Shown: positions 53,848 through 61,938 of the stretch, piece after piece
Layout of the letters: each line of letters opens with the position of its first letter
How positions within the stretch are numbered: the first letter of the stretch is position 1
Source of the DNA: Acidobacteriaceae bacterium KBS 89
GTDB taxonomy: Bacteria; Acidobacteriota; Terriglobia; Terriglobales; Acidobacteriaceae
DNA length: 64,000 nucleotides
Direction of reading: 5' to 3'
Assembly: GCA_000381605.1 (NCBI GenBank)
Contig: KB906755.1
Coordinates: forward strand, 806,001 to 870,000
Position numbers and translations under genes: made by a program
The notes under the pieces: generated by a model
Databases searched by the model: none
What the model was told of the DNA's origin: nothing
Seen by the model: the letters and a program-made list of their open reading frames with translations, nothing else

Positions 53848-54942
53848 TCAATGGGCGCAGATGCGATTCAGCCGTTCAGCCGCACCTTCCACCAGGGAGT
53901 GCAAAAGCTCCGGGATTCCCGAGCAATGTGCCAAGTTGGCACTCTGTCCGGCCCAGAGTGCGAGCAGGTCAGATCTGCCAGCCTCTTGCGCGGGGAGTGC
54001 CAGGCTACGCATAAGGAACCTCTGCAATGGATATGGCAGTGTCTCGGTGCCGGACTTATTCAGCAGTTGCAGTAGTTCGTTGTCTATGCCTCGTGCGAGT
54101 CTGCCTGTAAAGCCTTGAGTCAGTGCGGTGTGTCCGGCACTGGCGCTGAGAATGGCTTCGCGGTGCAGCGGGTGCGCGCCAGACTCTTCGCAGGCGAGAA
54201 AGACGGTGCCCATCTGTACGCCTTCCGCTCCAAGCGCGAAGGATGCGGCAATGCCGCGAGCATCGGCTATTCCGCCAGCGGCCACGACCGGAACCTTTAC
54301 CGCATCCACCGTCTGCGGCACAAGTGAGAAGGTCCCTGTCAGCGAGTCTTGTGCTGATCTTAAAAAGGATCCGCGATGTCCGCCCGCCTCAAAGCCCGAT
54401 GCGACCACAACGTCGACTCCAGCCTGATCCAGAGCAATGGCTTCGTCCGGCGTGGTAGCCGTTCCGAGCGTAACGATCCCTTTCTTCCTTGCCTCGTCTA
54501 GTATCTCTTTTGGTGGAATACCGTAGATAAACGAGAAGGCGGGAACGTTTGCATCGAAAAGCACGCGCGCCTGATCTTCAAAACGGATCGGTTTGTACGG
54601 TGCAAATGCCGGTTGTGTGCCGCCGAGTGCCTCGATGTGTGGCGAGAGATGCGACAGAGCACGGCGGAATGCTGAAGCGTCCGATGTGCGGGCTCCTGCA
54701 TCTTCCATCGAAACCCACAAGTTCATCGCAAATGGCTTCGTCGTCAGCGAACGAATGTCAGCGATCACGTCTTCTATCGCGTTTGGTTCAAGACCGTGCG
54801 CGCCGAATGATCCGAGTCCTCCGAAGTTCGATACAGCGGCGGTAAGTCTCTGCGATGAAAGACCGCCGAGTGGTCCCTGGATGATCGGGTACTCGATCCC
54901 CAGAACCTCTGTAACACGGGTTTGATTCCATGGCTTCGCCAT
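53848..54942 (-). CDS. Nitronate monooxygenase/2-nitropropane dioxygenase-like flavoprotein
   Basis: A TIM-barrel FMN enzyme of 364 residues from ATG 54942 (GAGG 7 nt upstream). Motifs: EYPIIQGPLGGLSSQRLTAA, VSNFGGLGSFGAHG, TKPFAMNLWV, GVDVVVASGFEAGGHRGSFL with the catalytic-site His region, VPVVAAGGIADARGIAASFA and GAEGVQMGTVFLACEE. These are typical of the NMO group that oxidises alkyl nitronates such as propionate 3-nitronate. It is the last gene of the leftward LysR-linked operon, which suggests a role in detoxifying nitro compounds along with Ohr and RidA. Confidence 0.92.
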   Translation of the reverse strand: MAKPWNQTRVTEVLGIEYPIIQGPLGGLSSQRLTAAVSNFGGLGSFGAHGLEPNAIEDVIADIRSLTTKPFAMNLWVSMEDAGARTSDASAFRRALSHLSPHIEALGGTQPAFAPYKPIRFEDQARVLFDANVPAFSFIYGIPPKEILDEARKKGIVTLGTATTPDEAIALDQAGVDVVVASGFEAGGHRGSFLRSAQDSLTGTFSLVPQTVDAVKVPVVAAGGIADARGIAASFALGAEGVQMGTVFLACEESGAHPLHREAILSASAGHTALTQGFTGRLARGIDNELLQLLNKSGTETLPYPLQRFLMRSLALPAQEAGRSDLLALWAGQSANLAHCSGIPELLHSLVEGAAERLNRICAH

Positions 54943-55003
54943 CATGCCACCTCGCACAAGAAAGAAGGGGCGGTGTCTCTCGCCCTTAGGCTTCAATAGT
55001 CGT

Positions 55004-55402
55004 TCATATCGGCAGCTCGGTCCCTACCCGATGGAAGTGCCTGCGTGTCAGCAAGAGATAAATGAAAGCAAGCACCATCAACACGAGGGCATCGACAAAG
55101 AACACACCATATCCCAACACGAAAATATGACTGAGAATTATGGCGGTCATCCACGCAATGACCAATCTCGCTCCCAATCTGGCTGTCTTCGGGATCAGGA
55201 GCAGAACCGCCACTACCGTCTCAAAAACCCCTGACCCTAGCCGGAATACCGGCTGAGATACCAACCCATGGACTGTTTGCGACATCTGCGTGAAAAGGGC
55301 CACTGACTGGGGTATCCCTGCAAACTTGGCAAAGATGGCGGCATATAGAAGGTTCACAGACACCATCAGACGAATTGCCACTAATGCGAATCCTTTACCC
55401 AT
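55004..55402 (-). CDS. DoxX-family membrane protein
   Basis: 132 residues from ATG 55402, preceded by AAGGAGG; the frame is also open to ATG 55489. Four membrane helices are visible: ALVAIRLMVSVNLLYAAIFA, VFETVVAVLLLIPKTARLGA, LVIAWMTAIILSHIFVLGYG and DALVLMVLAFIYLLLT. The FAKFAGIPQSVALFTQM region between helices 1 and 2 is usual for DoxX-like proteins, which often accompany redox or detoxification genes. It lies between a hydrolase (83 bp upstream) and the nitronate monooxygenase in the same operon. Confidence 0.82.
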   Translation of the reverse strand: MGKGFALVAIRLMVSVNLLYAAIFAKFAGIPQSVALFTQMSQTVHGLVSQPVFRLGSGVFETVVAVLLLIPKTARLGARLVIAWMTAIILSHIFVLGYGVFFVDALVLMVLAFIYLLLTRRHFHRVGTELPI

Positions 55403-55485
55403 AAAATCTTGCCTCCTTGACCACCTCGAATCGGACAATGCTTCGCGAGCGGCAGTACTCATTTCTGCGTCTTCATGAACCGGGA

Positions 55486-56265
55486 TCATTGGCTCCCCGC
55501 TTTCGATGCAGCTTGTTCGATTAAGTCTGCGACTGCCTTCGGCTGAGAAAGCATTGGCACGTGACTGGAGGAAACGGTGATCGATGTAGCTTTCATAGCC
55601 GCCGCTTCGGCCTTCTCAAGCTCCGGAGAAACAGCGCGATCGTTGTTGGCAATCATGCACCAAGATGGCTTGGACCTCCACGCAGCGGTCGTGATTGTGG
55701 CCCGGAAAACAGCTGCTGCTGTGGCCGTCAACAACTGCTTCTCCTTGTCTGGCAAATCCTGGGCGAAGTCCTCAGCAACACCCTTTGGCGTAACGCTCAG
55801 AAACCCTTCAGCATCTGGGCGGACTTCGCTGCCGAGCGGAGCCGGTGGATACGGCTTGGTGACCGAAGCGACGGACTCACCTTCCGACGGCGCGAGCGCA
55901 GCCACATAAACCAACCCGACTATCTTTGGATCGTTTCCTGCCTCCGTTATAACCACTCCCATATAGGAATGGCCCACTAGCAATACAGGGCCATCCTGCA
56001 ATGCGATGGCGCGCTTAGTAGCGGCGACGTCGTCAGCCAGCGAGGTCAATGGGTTCTGCACGGCGACCACATGAAATCCCTTGGCTTGAAGCAGTGGAAT
56101 CACTTTCGACCAGCTTGATCCATCGGCCCACGCATGAACAATGACAATGTTTCTGACCCCTCGAGCGGAGTTCGCCTGAGCGACCGCTTCCGCTTGAAAC
56201 ACCGTTGTCACTAGAAATCCTGCAATTGCAGTCAAAGCAGTTCGGTACGTTTGCGAGAGTGTCAT
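55486..56265 (-). CDS. Secreted alpha/beta hydrolase
   Basis: 259 residues from ATG 56265 (AAGGAG 7 nt upstream). The signal peptide AGFLVTTVFQAEAVAQA precedes a core with IVIVHAWADGSSWSKVIPLL, the nucleophile elbow LLVGHSYMGVVITEAGN (GHSYMG in place of the usual GHSYGG), KIVGLVYVAALAPSEGES and the catalytic His in TVSSSHVPMLSQPKAVADL. The acid residue may be Asp in MIANNDRAVSP. It belongs to the group of cofactor-free esterases with a conserved GHSxGG...SSHVPMLS pattern. It is the third-last gene of the LysR operon and probably acts in the periplasm. Confidence 0.88.
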   Translation of the reverse strand: MTLSQTYRTALTAIAGFLVTTVFQAEAVAQANSARGVRNIVIVHAWADGSSWSKVIPLLQAKGFHVVAVQNPLTSLADDVAATKRAIALQDGPVLLVGHSYMGVVITEAGNDPKIVGLVYVAALAPSEGESVASVTKPYPPAPLGSEVRPDAEGFLSVTPKGVAEDFAQDLPDKEKQLLTATAAAVFRATITTAAWRSKPSWCMIANNDRAVSPELEKAEAAAMKATSITVSSSHVPMLSQPKAVADLIEQAASKAGSQ

Positions 56266-56367
56266 ATTTTTTCTCCTTCGTTGCATCAAGACTGAAGTCA
56301 CAGTGCGTCACGCTCTTGCCGCAACCACCACCCGCCCGAGGTGCCGCACTACGTAACGCTAGCTAAC

Positions 56368-57249
56368 TCACGAACGGCGATGCAGGAAGTCGACGACCAG
56401 GTCTGTCGTCGACTGCGGCTGCTCTTCCGTGATCCAGTGCCCGCAATCCGGGATAATCACATCTTCGACGTTATCGGCGACACACCGCATCACCGCGCCG
56501 ATCATAGGGCCGAATGTAGCTTCGCCACCGAAGGCTAAGACCGGCATCTGAAGCTTGCCCTGTTCAAGAAACGTCCTGTTATCGGCCGCATCCTGGCTGA
56601 ACGCCAGGAATTGGGCAAAGCTCGCTCGCATTGCGCCGGGTTGCGCATAGAGCGCCGCATAATGCTGGCGCTTCGCTTCATCAAACCGCTTCTGGTCCCG
56701 GGAAAGTTCGTTCCAGAAGCGGTCGAGATAGATGCGCTCGCGGCCGGCGACCAAGCGCTCCATGTCCCGACCACCGAAGCCAAAGTGCCACATGGCGGGA
56801 TCCTGTGTGATCTGATCCCAAGGTCCGACGCCGGGCAGCGGCGCATCGATCGCCACCCATCGGCTCACGCGCTCGGGGTGGGTGGCGGCAACTGCGAAGC
56901 CGACCATGATGCCGATATCGTGCGTCACCAATTCGGCCGTACGCACACCCAGGGCGTCCAGGACGCCCACTACGTCCGCCTCCTGATTCTTCTTGTCGTA
57001 GCCGCCATCAGGCTTCGACGAGAGGCCCAACCCACGCAGGTCGGGCGCGACAACCATATGGTCTTCGATGAGTGCGCTCGCCAGATGACCCCACATGTCG
57101 CCCGTTGTGCCGAAGCCGTGCAGCATGACCACTGCCGGGCCATTACCGCCGACCCGCACATGAATCGATGTTCCGTTGGTTTCGATTGTCCGCGTCTGCA
57201 TCACAGTCGGGAAGGGATAAACCCCATCTACGTTGGCATGCTCGCTCAT
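56368..57249 (-). CDS. Alpha/beta hydrolase, epoxide-hydrolase-like
   Basis: 293 residues from ATG 57249 (GGAG 8 nt upstream). Motifs: VVMLHGFGTTGDMWGHLASA (oxyanion), VVAPDLRGLGLSSKPDGGYD, then ELVTHDIGIMVGFAVAATHP, where the nucleophile position after TH is Asp as in epoxide hydrolases and haloalkane dehalogenases. RWVAIDAPLPGVGPWDQI follows, and the catalytic His is in IPDCGHWITEEQPQ. No signal peptide is seen, so it is cytoplasmic. The substrate is likely an epoxide or ester. It lies 103 bp from the secreted hydrolase and 116 bp from ohr in the same leftward operon. Confidence 0.9.
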   Translation of the reverse strand: MSEHANVDGVYPFPTVMQTRTIETNGTSIHVRVGGNGPAVVMLHGFGTTGDMWGHLASALIEDHMVVAPDLRGLGLSSKPDGGYDKKNQEADVVGVLDALGVRTAELVTHDIGIMVGFAVAATHPERVSRWVAIDAPLPGVGPWDQITQDPAMWHFGFGGRDMERLVAGRERIYLDRFWNELSRDQKRFDEAKRQHYAALYAQPGAMRASFAQFLAFSQDAADNRTFLEQGKLQMPVLAFGGEATFGPMIGAVMRCVADNVEDVIIPDCGHWITEEQPQSTTDLVVDFLHRRS

Positions 57250-57364
57250 CTGTGTACTCCAGGTTTGCATTGAGATTGAAGCCATAGTTCGTCACGCACT
57301 TGCGGCAATCACAGCCCGCAAGAGCCGACGTAGTCGTTGTAAAACGGTCTGCTACAGGTCCGGC

Positions 57365-57826
57365 TTACACCACGTTGATCGTGACGTCGATGTTTCCCCG
57401 TGTAGCGTTGGAATACGCACACGTCTTGCCGTGCGTGGCGTCCACAATGGCCTGGGCCACTTCGCGCTCCAAGCCCGGCAGACTGACGTTAAGCCGTGCT
57501 CGGAGGGAGTAAACGTCGCCAGAATTGCACAGGTCTATTTCGGCATCGACGGCTACCTCAGCCGGAAGTTTGACCTTCGTCTTGTTGGCCACAAGCCCCA
57601 TTGCACTGATGAAACAGGCTGACCAACCGGCGGCAAACAACTGTTCCGGCTTCGTGCCAGTTCCCAGGACTATGGGAGACGAGAACCTAACATCTAAGCG
57701 GCCATCATCACTGTGGGAGACGCCGCCGCGCCGACCGCCCGAAGTATTGGTCTTGGCGGTGTACTGCACCTTCATGACTTCCTGGGTTGAATTAGCTACT
57801 ACGTTGGTTTCTTGATAAGTGCTCAT
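57365..57826 (-). CDS. ohr: Organic hydroperoxide resistance protein Ohr (OsmC family)
   Basis: 153 residues from ATG 57826 (GGAG 9 nt upstream). Ohr reduces organic hydroperoxides through two cysteines, present here in AAGWSACFISAMGLVA and HGKTCAYSNATRGNIDVTIN. Other family stretches are YTAKTNTSGGRRGGVSHSDD, LDVRFSSPIVLGTGTKPEQL and LRARLNVSLPGLEREVAQAI. It sits in the LysR-linked operon, supporting a role against organic peroxides or electrophiles. A hairpin at the ridA end separates it from the upstream gene. Confidence 0.93.
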   Translation of the reverse strand: MSTYQETNVVANSTQEVMKVQYTAKTNTSGGRRGGVSHSDDGRLDVRFSSPIVLGTGTKPEQLFAAGWSACFISAMGLVANKTKVKLPAEVAVDAEIDLCNSGDVYSLRARLNVSLPGLEREVAQAIVDATHGKTCAYSNATRGNIDVTINVV

Positions 57827-57896
57827 CTTTATTTCTCCGTGCACCGGTCAAAACCGGCAAGGTGTAGTGAATAAAAGTTTCATACGTTGAAGGATT

Positions 57897-57931
57897 CTGA
57901 GAAGGAGGAAGCATCGCTCCCTCCTTCTCAG
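57897..57931 (-). terminator. 12-bp perfect hairpin overlapping the ridA stop
   Basis: CTGAGAAGGAGG (57897-57908) and CCTCCTTCTCAG (57920-57931) pair fully around an 11-nt loop. In the leftward transcript it covers the ridA stop codon and lies 71 bp before ohr. No U-run follows, so it may be an RNA-processing or weak attenuation site inside the operon. Confidence 0.55.
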
Positions 57932-58416
57932 CTATTGACTTCGAACGTCACCTCAAGCATGACTGGCAAACCCAGAGGCAAGCTGGCCACTCCGAAGACA
58001 GACCGCACGGACATCTTCTCTTCTCCGAATGCATCCCGGAGAAGTTCCGATGCTGCGTCCGCGACGGTAGGCTGGTTGTAGAAGTCTCCAGACGTAGCCA
58101 GATAGACTCCAACCCGGACCACTTTACTCACACGATCCAGAGAACCCAGATGTTCTTTCGCAACGGATAGAGCATTCAGGGTCGCGGTTCTCAGAGCATC
58201 ACGGCCAGCATCTGCATCGAGTTCCTTGCCCAGGCGCCCGACGTATTGAGGCTTGCCATCCTTGATCGGTAACATTCCACTGAGGAAGAGCAGGCTGCCT
58301 GATTGCACTGCCTCGACGTATGCGCCAAGCGGATGGGGAGCGTTGGGGAGCACGATCCCTAGATCCTGCAGCCGTCGCTCCGCGCTGGCATGCTGCGAAC
58401 TGCTCGGGCTTACCAT
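57928..58416 (-). CDS. RidA/YjgF-family protein
   Basis: 162 residues, with the RidA core VQSGSLLFLSGMLPIKDGKP, ATLNALSVAKEHLGSLDRVS, KVVRVGVYLATSGDFYNQPT, VADAASELLRDAFGE and ARSVFGVASLPLGLPVMLEV (as RSVFGVASLPLG). RidA proteins remove reactive enamines and imines. The active-site Arg of the RidA subfamily (usually in the motif R.AVGV..LP) is replaced by the FGVASLPLG context, so it is a Rid-family relative (Rid3-7 or YjgH type) rather than canonical RidA. It overlaps the end of the SDR gene by 7 bp and is translationally coupled. Confidence 0.88.
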   Translation of the reverse strand: MVSPSSSQHASAERRLQDLGIVLPNAPHPLGAYVEAVQSGSLLFLSGMLPIKDGKPQYVGRLGKELDADAGRDALRTATLNALSVAKEHLGSLDRVSKVVRVGVYLATSGDFYNQPTVADAASELLRDAFGEEKMSVRSVFGVASLPLGLPVMLEVTFEVNS

Positions 58417-59138
58417 TTGCCGTTGTGCTGACCGCCGTCCACGTGCAGCACCTCCCCAGTGATCTGGCGCGATTCGGTGAGATAAACCACCGCGCTTGCA
58501 ATTTCCTCCGAAGTGGAGATCGTGCCCATCGGCGACAAGGTCTTGAGGAAGTCCTTTGGGTTGTCTCTGTGAAGAGGAGTGTCAACAACGCCAGGCGCGA
58601 CCGTATTGAAGCGGATGTGCTCCTTCGCATACTCGCTAGCCAGGCTCCGGGTAACTGCTTCAAGACCGCCCTTAGTGATCATCGGCACGGAAACGGAGAC
58701 GCCGGCAATTGGGTTCACAACAAGCGAGCTGGTGATGCCGACCACACTGCCACCCAATTTTTGCGCAAGCATCTGCTTTACGGCCCCCTGCGTCACGTAG
58801 AGGAAACCTTCGAGGTTTGTGGTCGAAAGCGCCTTAAAGTCCTCGGCCGTATAGTCGGTGAAGGCTTTGGCGAAGAAGATACCTGCGTTGTTCACCAGCG
58901 CGTCAATCGATCCAAACTTGCTGATCGCTGTTTCTATCACCTTGGCGGCCACAGCGCTTTCACCGATATTGCCGTCCACCAGAACGAGCTGGCCGGACCC
59001 GTTAAATGCACCGGATTTCGTGATGTTACGTGAGTTGGCTACGACGTTATAGCCCCGATCGAGGAACGCTTGCGCGACCCCGGCCCCAATACCTTGCGAT
59101 GCTCCGGTTACGATCACTGTTTTCTGTTTGGTTCCCAT
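58410..59138 (-). CDS. SDR-family oxidoreductase lacking the catalytic Tyr
   Basis: 242 residues from ATG 59138 (AAGGAGG 6 nt upstream). The Rossmann features are clear: VIVTGASQGIGAGVAQAFLD (GxxxGxG), LVNNAGIFFAKAFTDY (NNAG), VVGITSSLVVNPIAG with the Ser, and RFNTVAPGVVDTPLH. In place of YxxxK there is VPMITKGGLEAVTRSLASEY: Lys is present but Pro stands at the Tyr position. Homologues with PMITKGG are known in this branch, so it may use another residue or have a non-standard reaction. It is the first gene of the operon controlled by the LysR protein, with the operator at 59217-59239 just upstream. Confidence 0.9.
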   Translation of the reverse strand: MGTKQKTVIVTGASQGIGAGVAQAFLDRGYNVVANSRNITKSGAFNGSGQLVLVDGNIGESAVAAKVIETAISKFGSIDALVNNAGIFFAKAFTDYTAEDFKALSTTNLEGFLYVTQGAVKQMLAQKLGGSVVGITSSLVVNPIAGVSVSVPMITKGGLEAVTRSLASEYAKEHIRFNTVAPGVVDTPLHRDNPKDFLKTLSPMGTISTSEEIASAVVYLTESRQITGEVLHVDGGQHNGKW

Positions 59139-59216
59139 TTTCAGCCTCCTTACGGCTGCGATTACACCATAAGAGATTCGGGATGGCTGATAGAGATTCG
59201 TCGTAAATTCCAATCG

Positions 59217-59239
59217 TACGATAGGAATTACCTATCGTA
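59217..59239. promoter_or_regulatory. LysR operator of the SDR operon
   Basis: TACGATAGG-AATTA-CCTATCGTA is a perfect 9-bp inverted repeat around 5 nt and contains the LysR-type T-N11-A motif. It lies between the lysR stop and the SDR start, 79 bp upstream of the SDR ATG. The core ATAGG-N5-CCTAT also occurs before lysR. Confidence 0.75.
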
Positions 59240-60151
59240 TTATGGGAAATGGGTCTTCTGTCGAATCGCCGGCAGTTCTTCATCGAGCAGTTCGAGGAAC
59301 GATTTGAGGGTGATCGAAGGTTCCTTCTTGCGCCATACGGCGACAAAGTCGATCCGGACGTTATCGGGCTCCAGACGGAAGAAGGCCACGTTGTGCGGGC
59401 GCAGGTTGCGAGCCGATGCGGAAACAAGGGCTACCCCTTCCCCGGCTTCGACCGTGGAAAGCACCGAGTGCATATTGTTCAGCTCACTGTGCAGACGCGG
59501 CGAGAAGCCATTGTCATTACAGGCGCGGATAATCGTGTCGAAGACCTCCGGCGAACTTGCACGTTGAAAGGTGACGATGCGCTCACCTGCGAGATCCGCA
59601 ATGCGAATGCGCTTTGCTTTCACCTTGCGGGTCTTGGGAAGCGCTACAACTAGCGGCTCGCGGAAGAGCAGGCGTGACTCATAGGACGAACTGCGATCGG
59701 CGGAAGGTGGACGCGTGAAGCCGATGTCGATATCTCTGCGATCAAATGCAAGGTCTTGCCCACTAGGCACATTCTCTTCAAGACGCAGCGCGACCCCCGG
59801 ATGACGCGCCTTGTATTTACGCAGCAAGTCGGAGAGAAACGGGTAGCTGGCAAATCCTATAAAGCCGATTCCAAGCCTGCCTATCTCTCCCTTGGCAGCA
59901 CGCTGGGCAGTTGCAATGGATCGCTCTGCCTGCGCGAGCGTTTTGATGGCTTCCTCATAGAAGACCTGCCCTTCAGGAGTAAGCCGAGCCACGCGGCCGT
60001 CTCGCGAGAAAAGCTTGATGCCAAGTTCAGTCTCAAGATCGGATACGGCCTCGCTGATCGATGGCTGAGTGATATACAGGTGCCGTGAAGCCTCCCGATA
60101 CCCCTTCCACTGGACAACCGCTGTGAAATAACGAAGGTGTCTCAATTCCAT
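59240..60151 (-). CDS. LysR-family transcription regulator
   Basis: 303 residues from ATG 60151 (GGAG 10 nt upstream; ATG 60172 is also open). The N-terminal wHTH is ELRHLRYFTAVVQWKGYREA, SRHLYITQPSISEAVSDLET, ELGIKLFSRDGRVARLTPEG. The effector domain follows, with RLGIGFIGFASYPFLSDLLR, GVALRLEENVPSGQDLAFDR, RDIDIGFTRPPSADRSSSYE and EPLVVALPKTRKVKAKRIRI. It shares strand and orientation with the operon it precedes, unlike the usual divergent LysR arrangement. Palindromes before both the operon and itself suggest it controls both. The likely inducer is an aromatic or electrophilic compound, which is inference. Confidence 0.92.
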   Translation of the reverse strand: MELRHLRYFTAVVQWKGYREASRHLYITQPSISEAVSDLETELGIKLFSRDGRVARLTPEGQVFYEEAIKTLAQAERSIATAQRAAKGEIGRLGIGFIGFASYPFLSDLLRKYKARHPGVALRLEENVPSGQDLAFDRRDIDIGFTRPPSADRSSSYESRLLFREPLVVALPKTRKVKAKRIRIADLAGERIVTFQRASSPEVFDTIIRACNDNGFSPRLHSELNNMHSVLSTVEAGEGVALVSASARNLRPHNVAFFRLEPDNVRIDFVAVWRKKEPSITLKSFLELLDEELPAIRQKTHFP

Positions 60152-60152
60152 A

Positions 60153-60171
60153 TGATAGGCGCTCCCTATCA
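60153..60171. promoter_or_regulatory. LysR operator at its own start
   Basis: TGATAGG-CGCTC-CCTATCA lies 1 bp upstream of the lysR ATG. It shares the ATAGG-N5-CCTAT core with the site at 59217, so autorepression is likely. Confidence 0.65.
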
Positions 60172-60429
60172 ATGGATTAGATCATGTCCCCCTAATCGGC
60201 TACGCCGACCAGGCGGGAGTGCTGCTTTCCGGCTAAAGCACAGTCAGGAGACCGGCTATGTCAGGGTGGCCGAGCGTCCACTGAAGCCGGAAGACTTCAT
60301 ACGCTGCCACTGCAAGTCGAAAGCCGTCACAAACGTTGCCTACACGGGTTTTACTCTCGAACGCTACGGGCAGCATAGTTGGTTCGCCAGCAAACAGAGT
60401 TAGCGAAATTGCCCGAGGCGGCACACTGT

Positions 60430-60935
60430 TTAGTTTAGGAAGGAAGGGCTCAGGAGAGTTGGACAGCTTCCAGATTCATTTCCTTTCCAGGGAAAGTAGA
60501 GATAGAGAGCCAACCCGATCGCATTTGTCTGCTGGTTTGGCTTTTTGGCTGTGTTGTTCTCATGCTCGTAGTAGGAGTTGAACTGGACGTATTTGCGGAC
60601 GGGGATGTAGCAAACTGCATAGAGCGCGGTGGTGCTCCACTTGTGGTACTGACTCTTAGTCCGCTGCGATGTAGGGGATGAGATGAACTGAATGAATCGA
60701 AAAGGTTCTTTCGAGAGACAGCTTGTTTCGGTAGCGCCAGGTGAAGTCGCCGTTCTTCCAGTCGAGGTCGGCCCGGTTTCGATCGGATAGCAATAATCCG
60801 GCCTTCATTGGGAAGTGAAGGGTGTCGACGGCCTGCATACGATTTTCCGGTGCCGCATTTGGCGCGGTGATAGAACATAACCGCTTTCGACCTTGACGAT
60901 GCGAAAATCAAGAGTATCGGTCCTCGAAACCGGAT
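60430..60935 (-). pseudogene. C-terminal relic of a DUF2490-type outer-membrane protein
   Basis: The frame MQAVDTLHFPMKAGLLLSDR and DFTWRYRNKLSLERTFSIHS, VHLIPYIAA stops. In the next frame, SQYHKWSTTALYAVCYIPVR and KYVQFNSYYEHENNTAKKPN, QQTNAIGLALYLYFPWKG continue to a stop at 60430. The WRYRNKLSLERTF and NSYYEHENN motifs belong to the DUF2490-like barrel family that also has the intact member at 9782. The start is missing and a further break is likely near 60870. Confidence 0.7.
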
Positions 60936-60939
60936 ACCG

Positions 60940-61470
60940 CTACAGTTGATCTGGGGCGCAGGGCCGGCAATTGTTATTCCCACTGCGACCGCCGATCAGC
61001 TTGGCCAGGGAAAGCTAAGCCTCGGGCCGGGAGTCGTAGCGCTATCGACGCCGGGCCACTGGGTCATCGGCACACTAGTCAATAACGTATGGTCGGTCGC
61101 CGGTTCTGGAAGCTGTCCCGCTGTCAACCAGATGCTGTTGCAGTACTTCGTCAACTACAACATGAAGAAGGGATGGTACCTCAGCACCTCGCCGATCGTT
61201 ACTTCCGATTGGAAGGCCGCGAGCGGCAATCAGTGGACGGTTCCGGTTGGTGGTGGCGTTGGGCGCATCATGAAGCTGGGATTCCAGCCAGTCAACATAT
61301 TGGGTCAGTTCTACGGCAACGCTGTGCATCAGGATGGCGCAGCGTCGTGGAGCATGCGGCTGCAGATTCAGCTTCTGTTTCCCAAATTCACCAAAGAACA
61401 GGAAAAGATGATTCTGGAGAAAAAACTGAAAGAGTTGGATCAGCAACCGCATGAAGCAACAAAGAAGTGA
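60940..61470 (+). pseudogene. C-terminal half of an outer-membrane transporter-like protein
   Basis: The frame enters at LIWGAGPAIVIPTATADQLG and runs through LSLGPGVVALSTPGHWVIGT, LVNNVWSVAGSGSCPAVNQM, GWYLSTSPIVTSDWKAASGN and QWTVPVGGGVGRIMKLGFQP to a charged tail EEKLKELDQQ-like end at 61470. This is the C-terminal half of a 'neuromedin U'-annotated outer-membrane protein common in Acidobacteria. No signal peptide or start lies upstream; the sequence joins directly to the DUF2490 relic on the opposite strand near 60935, so both were truncated at one junction. An ATG exists only by chance in this frame. Confidence 0.7.
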
Positions 61471-61938
61471 ATCCGGGGCAATACTGGCTAACCTTTAAGG
61501 AGTGGATAGCTCGGTCTTAGCTTTAGACCCATGAGAGTGGCAACAGTGGTTAGGACAGGTATCCGTCTTGTAGATGCATCAGGTACGTTGAGCGGTCGGA
61601 ACAGCGACGACACAACCGTGTACACGGATTCCCGTTCTTGCAGGTGTCGAAGCCGAACCCATGAAGAAATCCCTGTACTAATCCCCCGATAGCGGGGAAT
61701 CGGGCAGGGAGAATGGCTCGCTCAGGACTGCCTCCACCGCCAGTCTTTCTGCATCGCATTGCAAACCAAACAAAATCCAATGAATCGCGGTTGCGCCTTA
61801 GTATGGTCGACGAGGCGGAGCATTCGCTAATTCACTCCTTTACAGAAAGACTTCAACGGCGCACAATTGCGGCGCGAGGGTAAAGAAGCGAGCGCCATGG
61901 CATCTACGGGTGCTGGCCGAATTAGAAAGAGTGACCCA
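61471..61938. other. Intergenic, no gene seen
   Basis: 468 bp without a supported gene. CTCCACCGCCA at 61733-61743 resembles a serine-tRNA end but has no partner arm, so it is not called. Confidence 0.35.

Noticed and set aside
60450..60983. Leftward frame of 177 codons across the DUF2490 relic
   Set aside because: It is the wrong frame over the relic; the family motifs lie in the two other frames.
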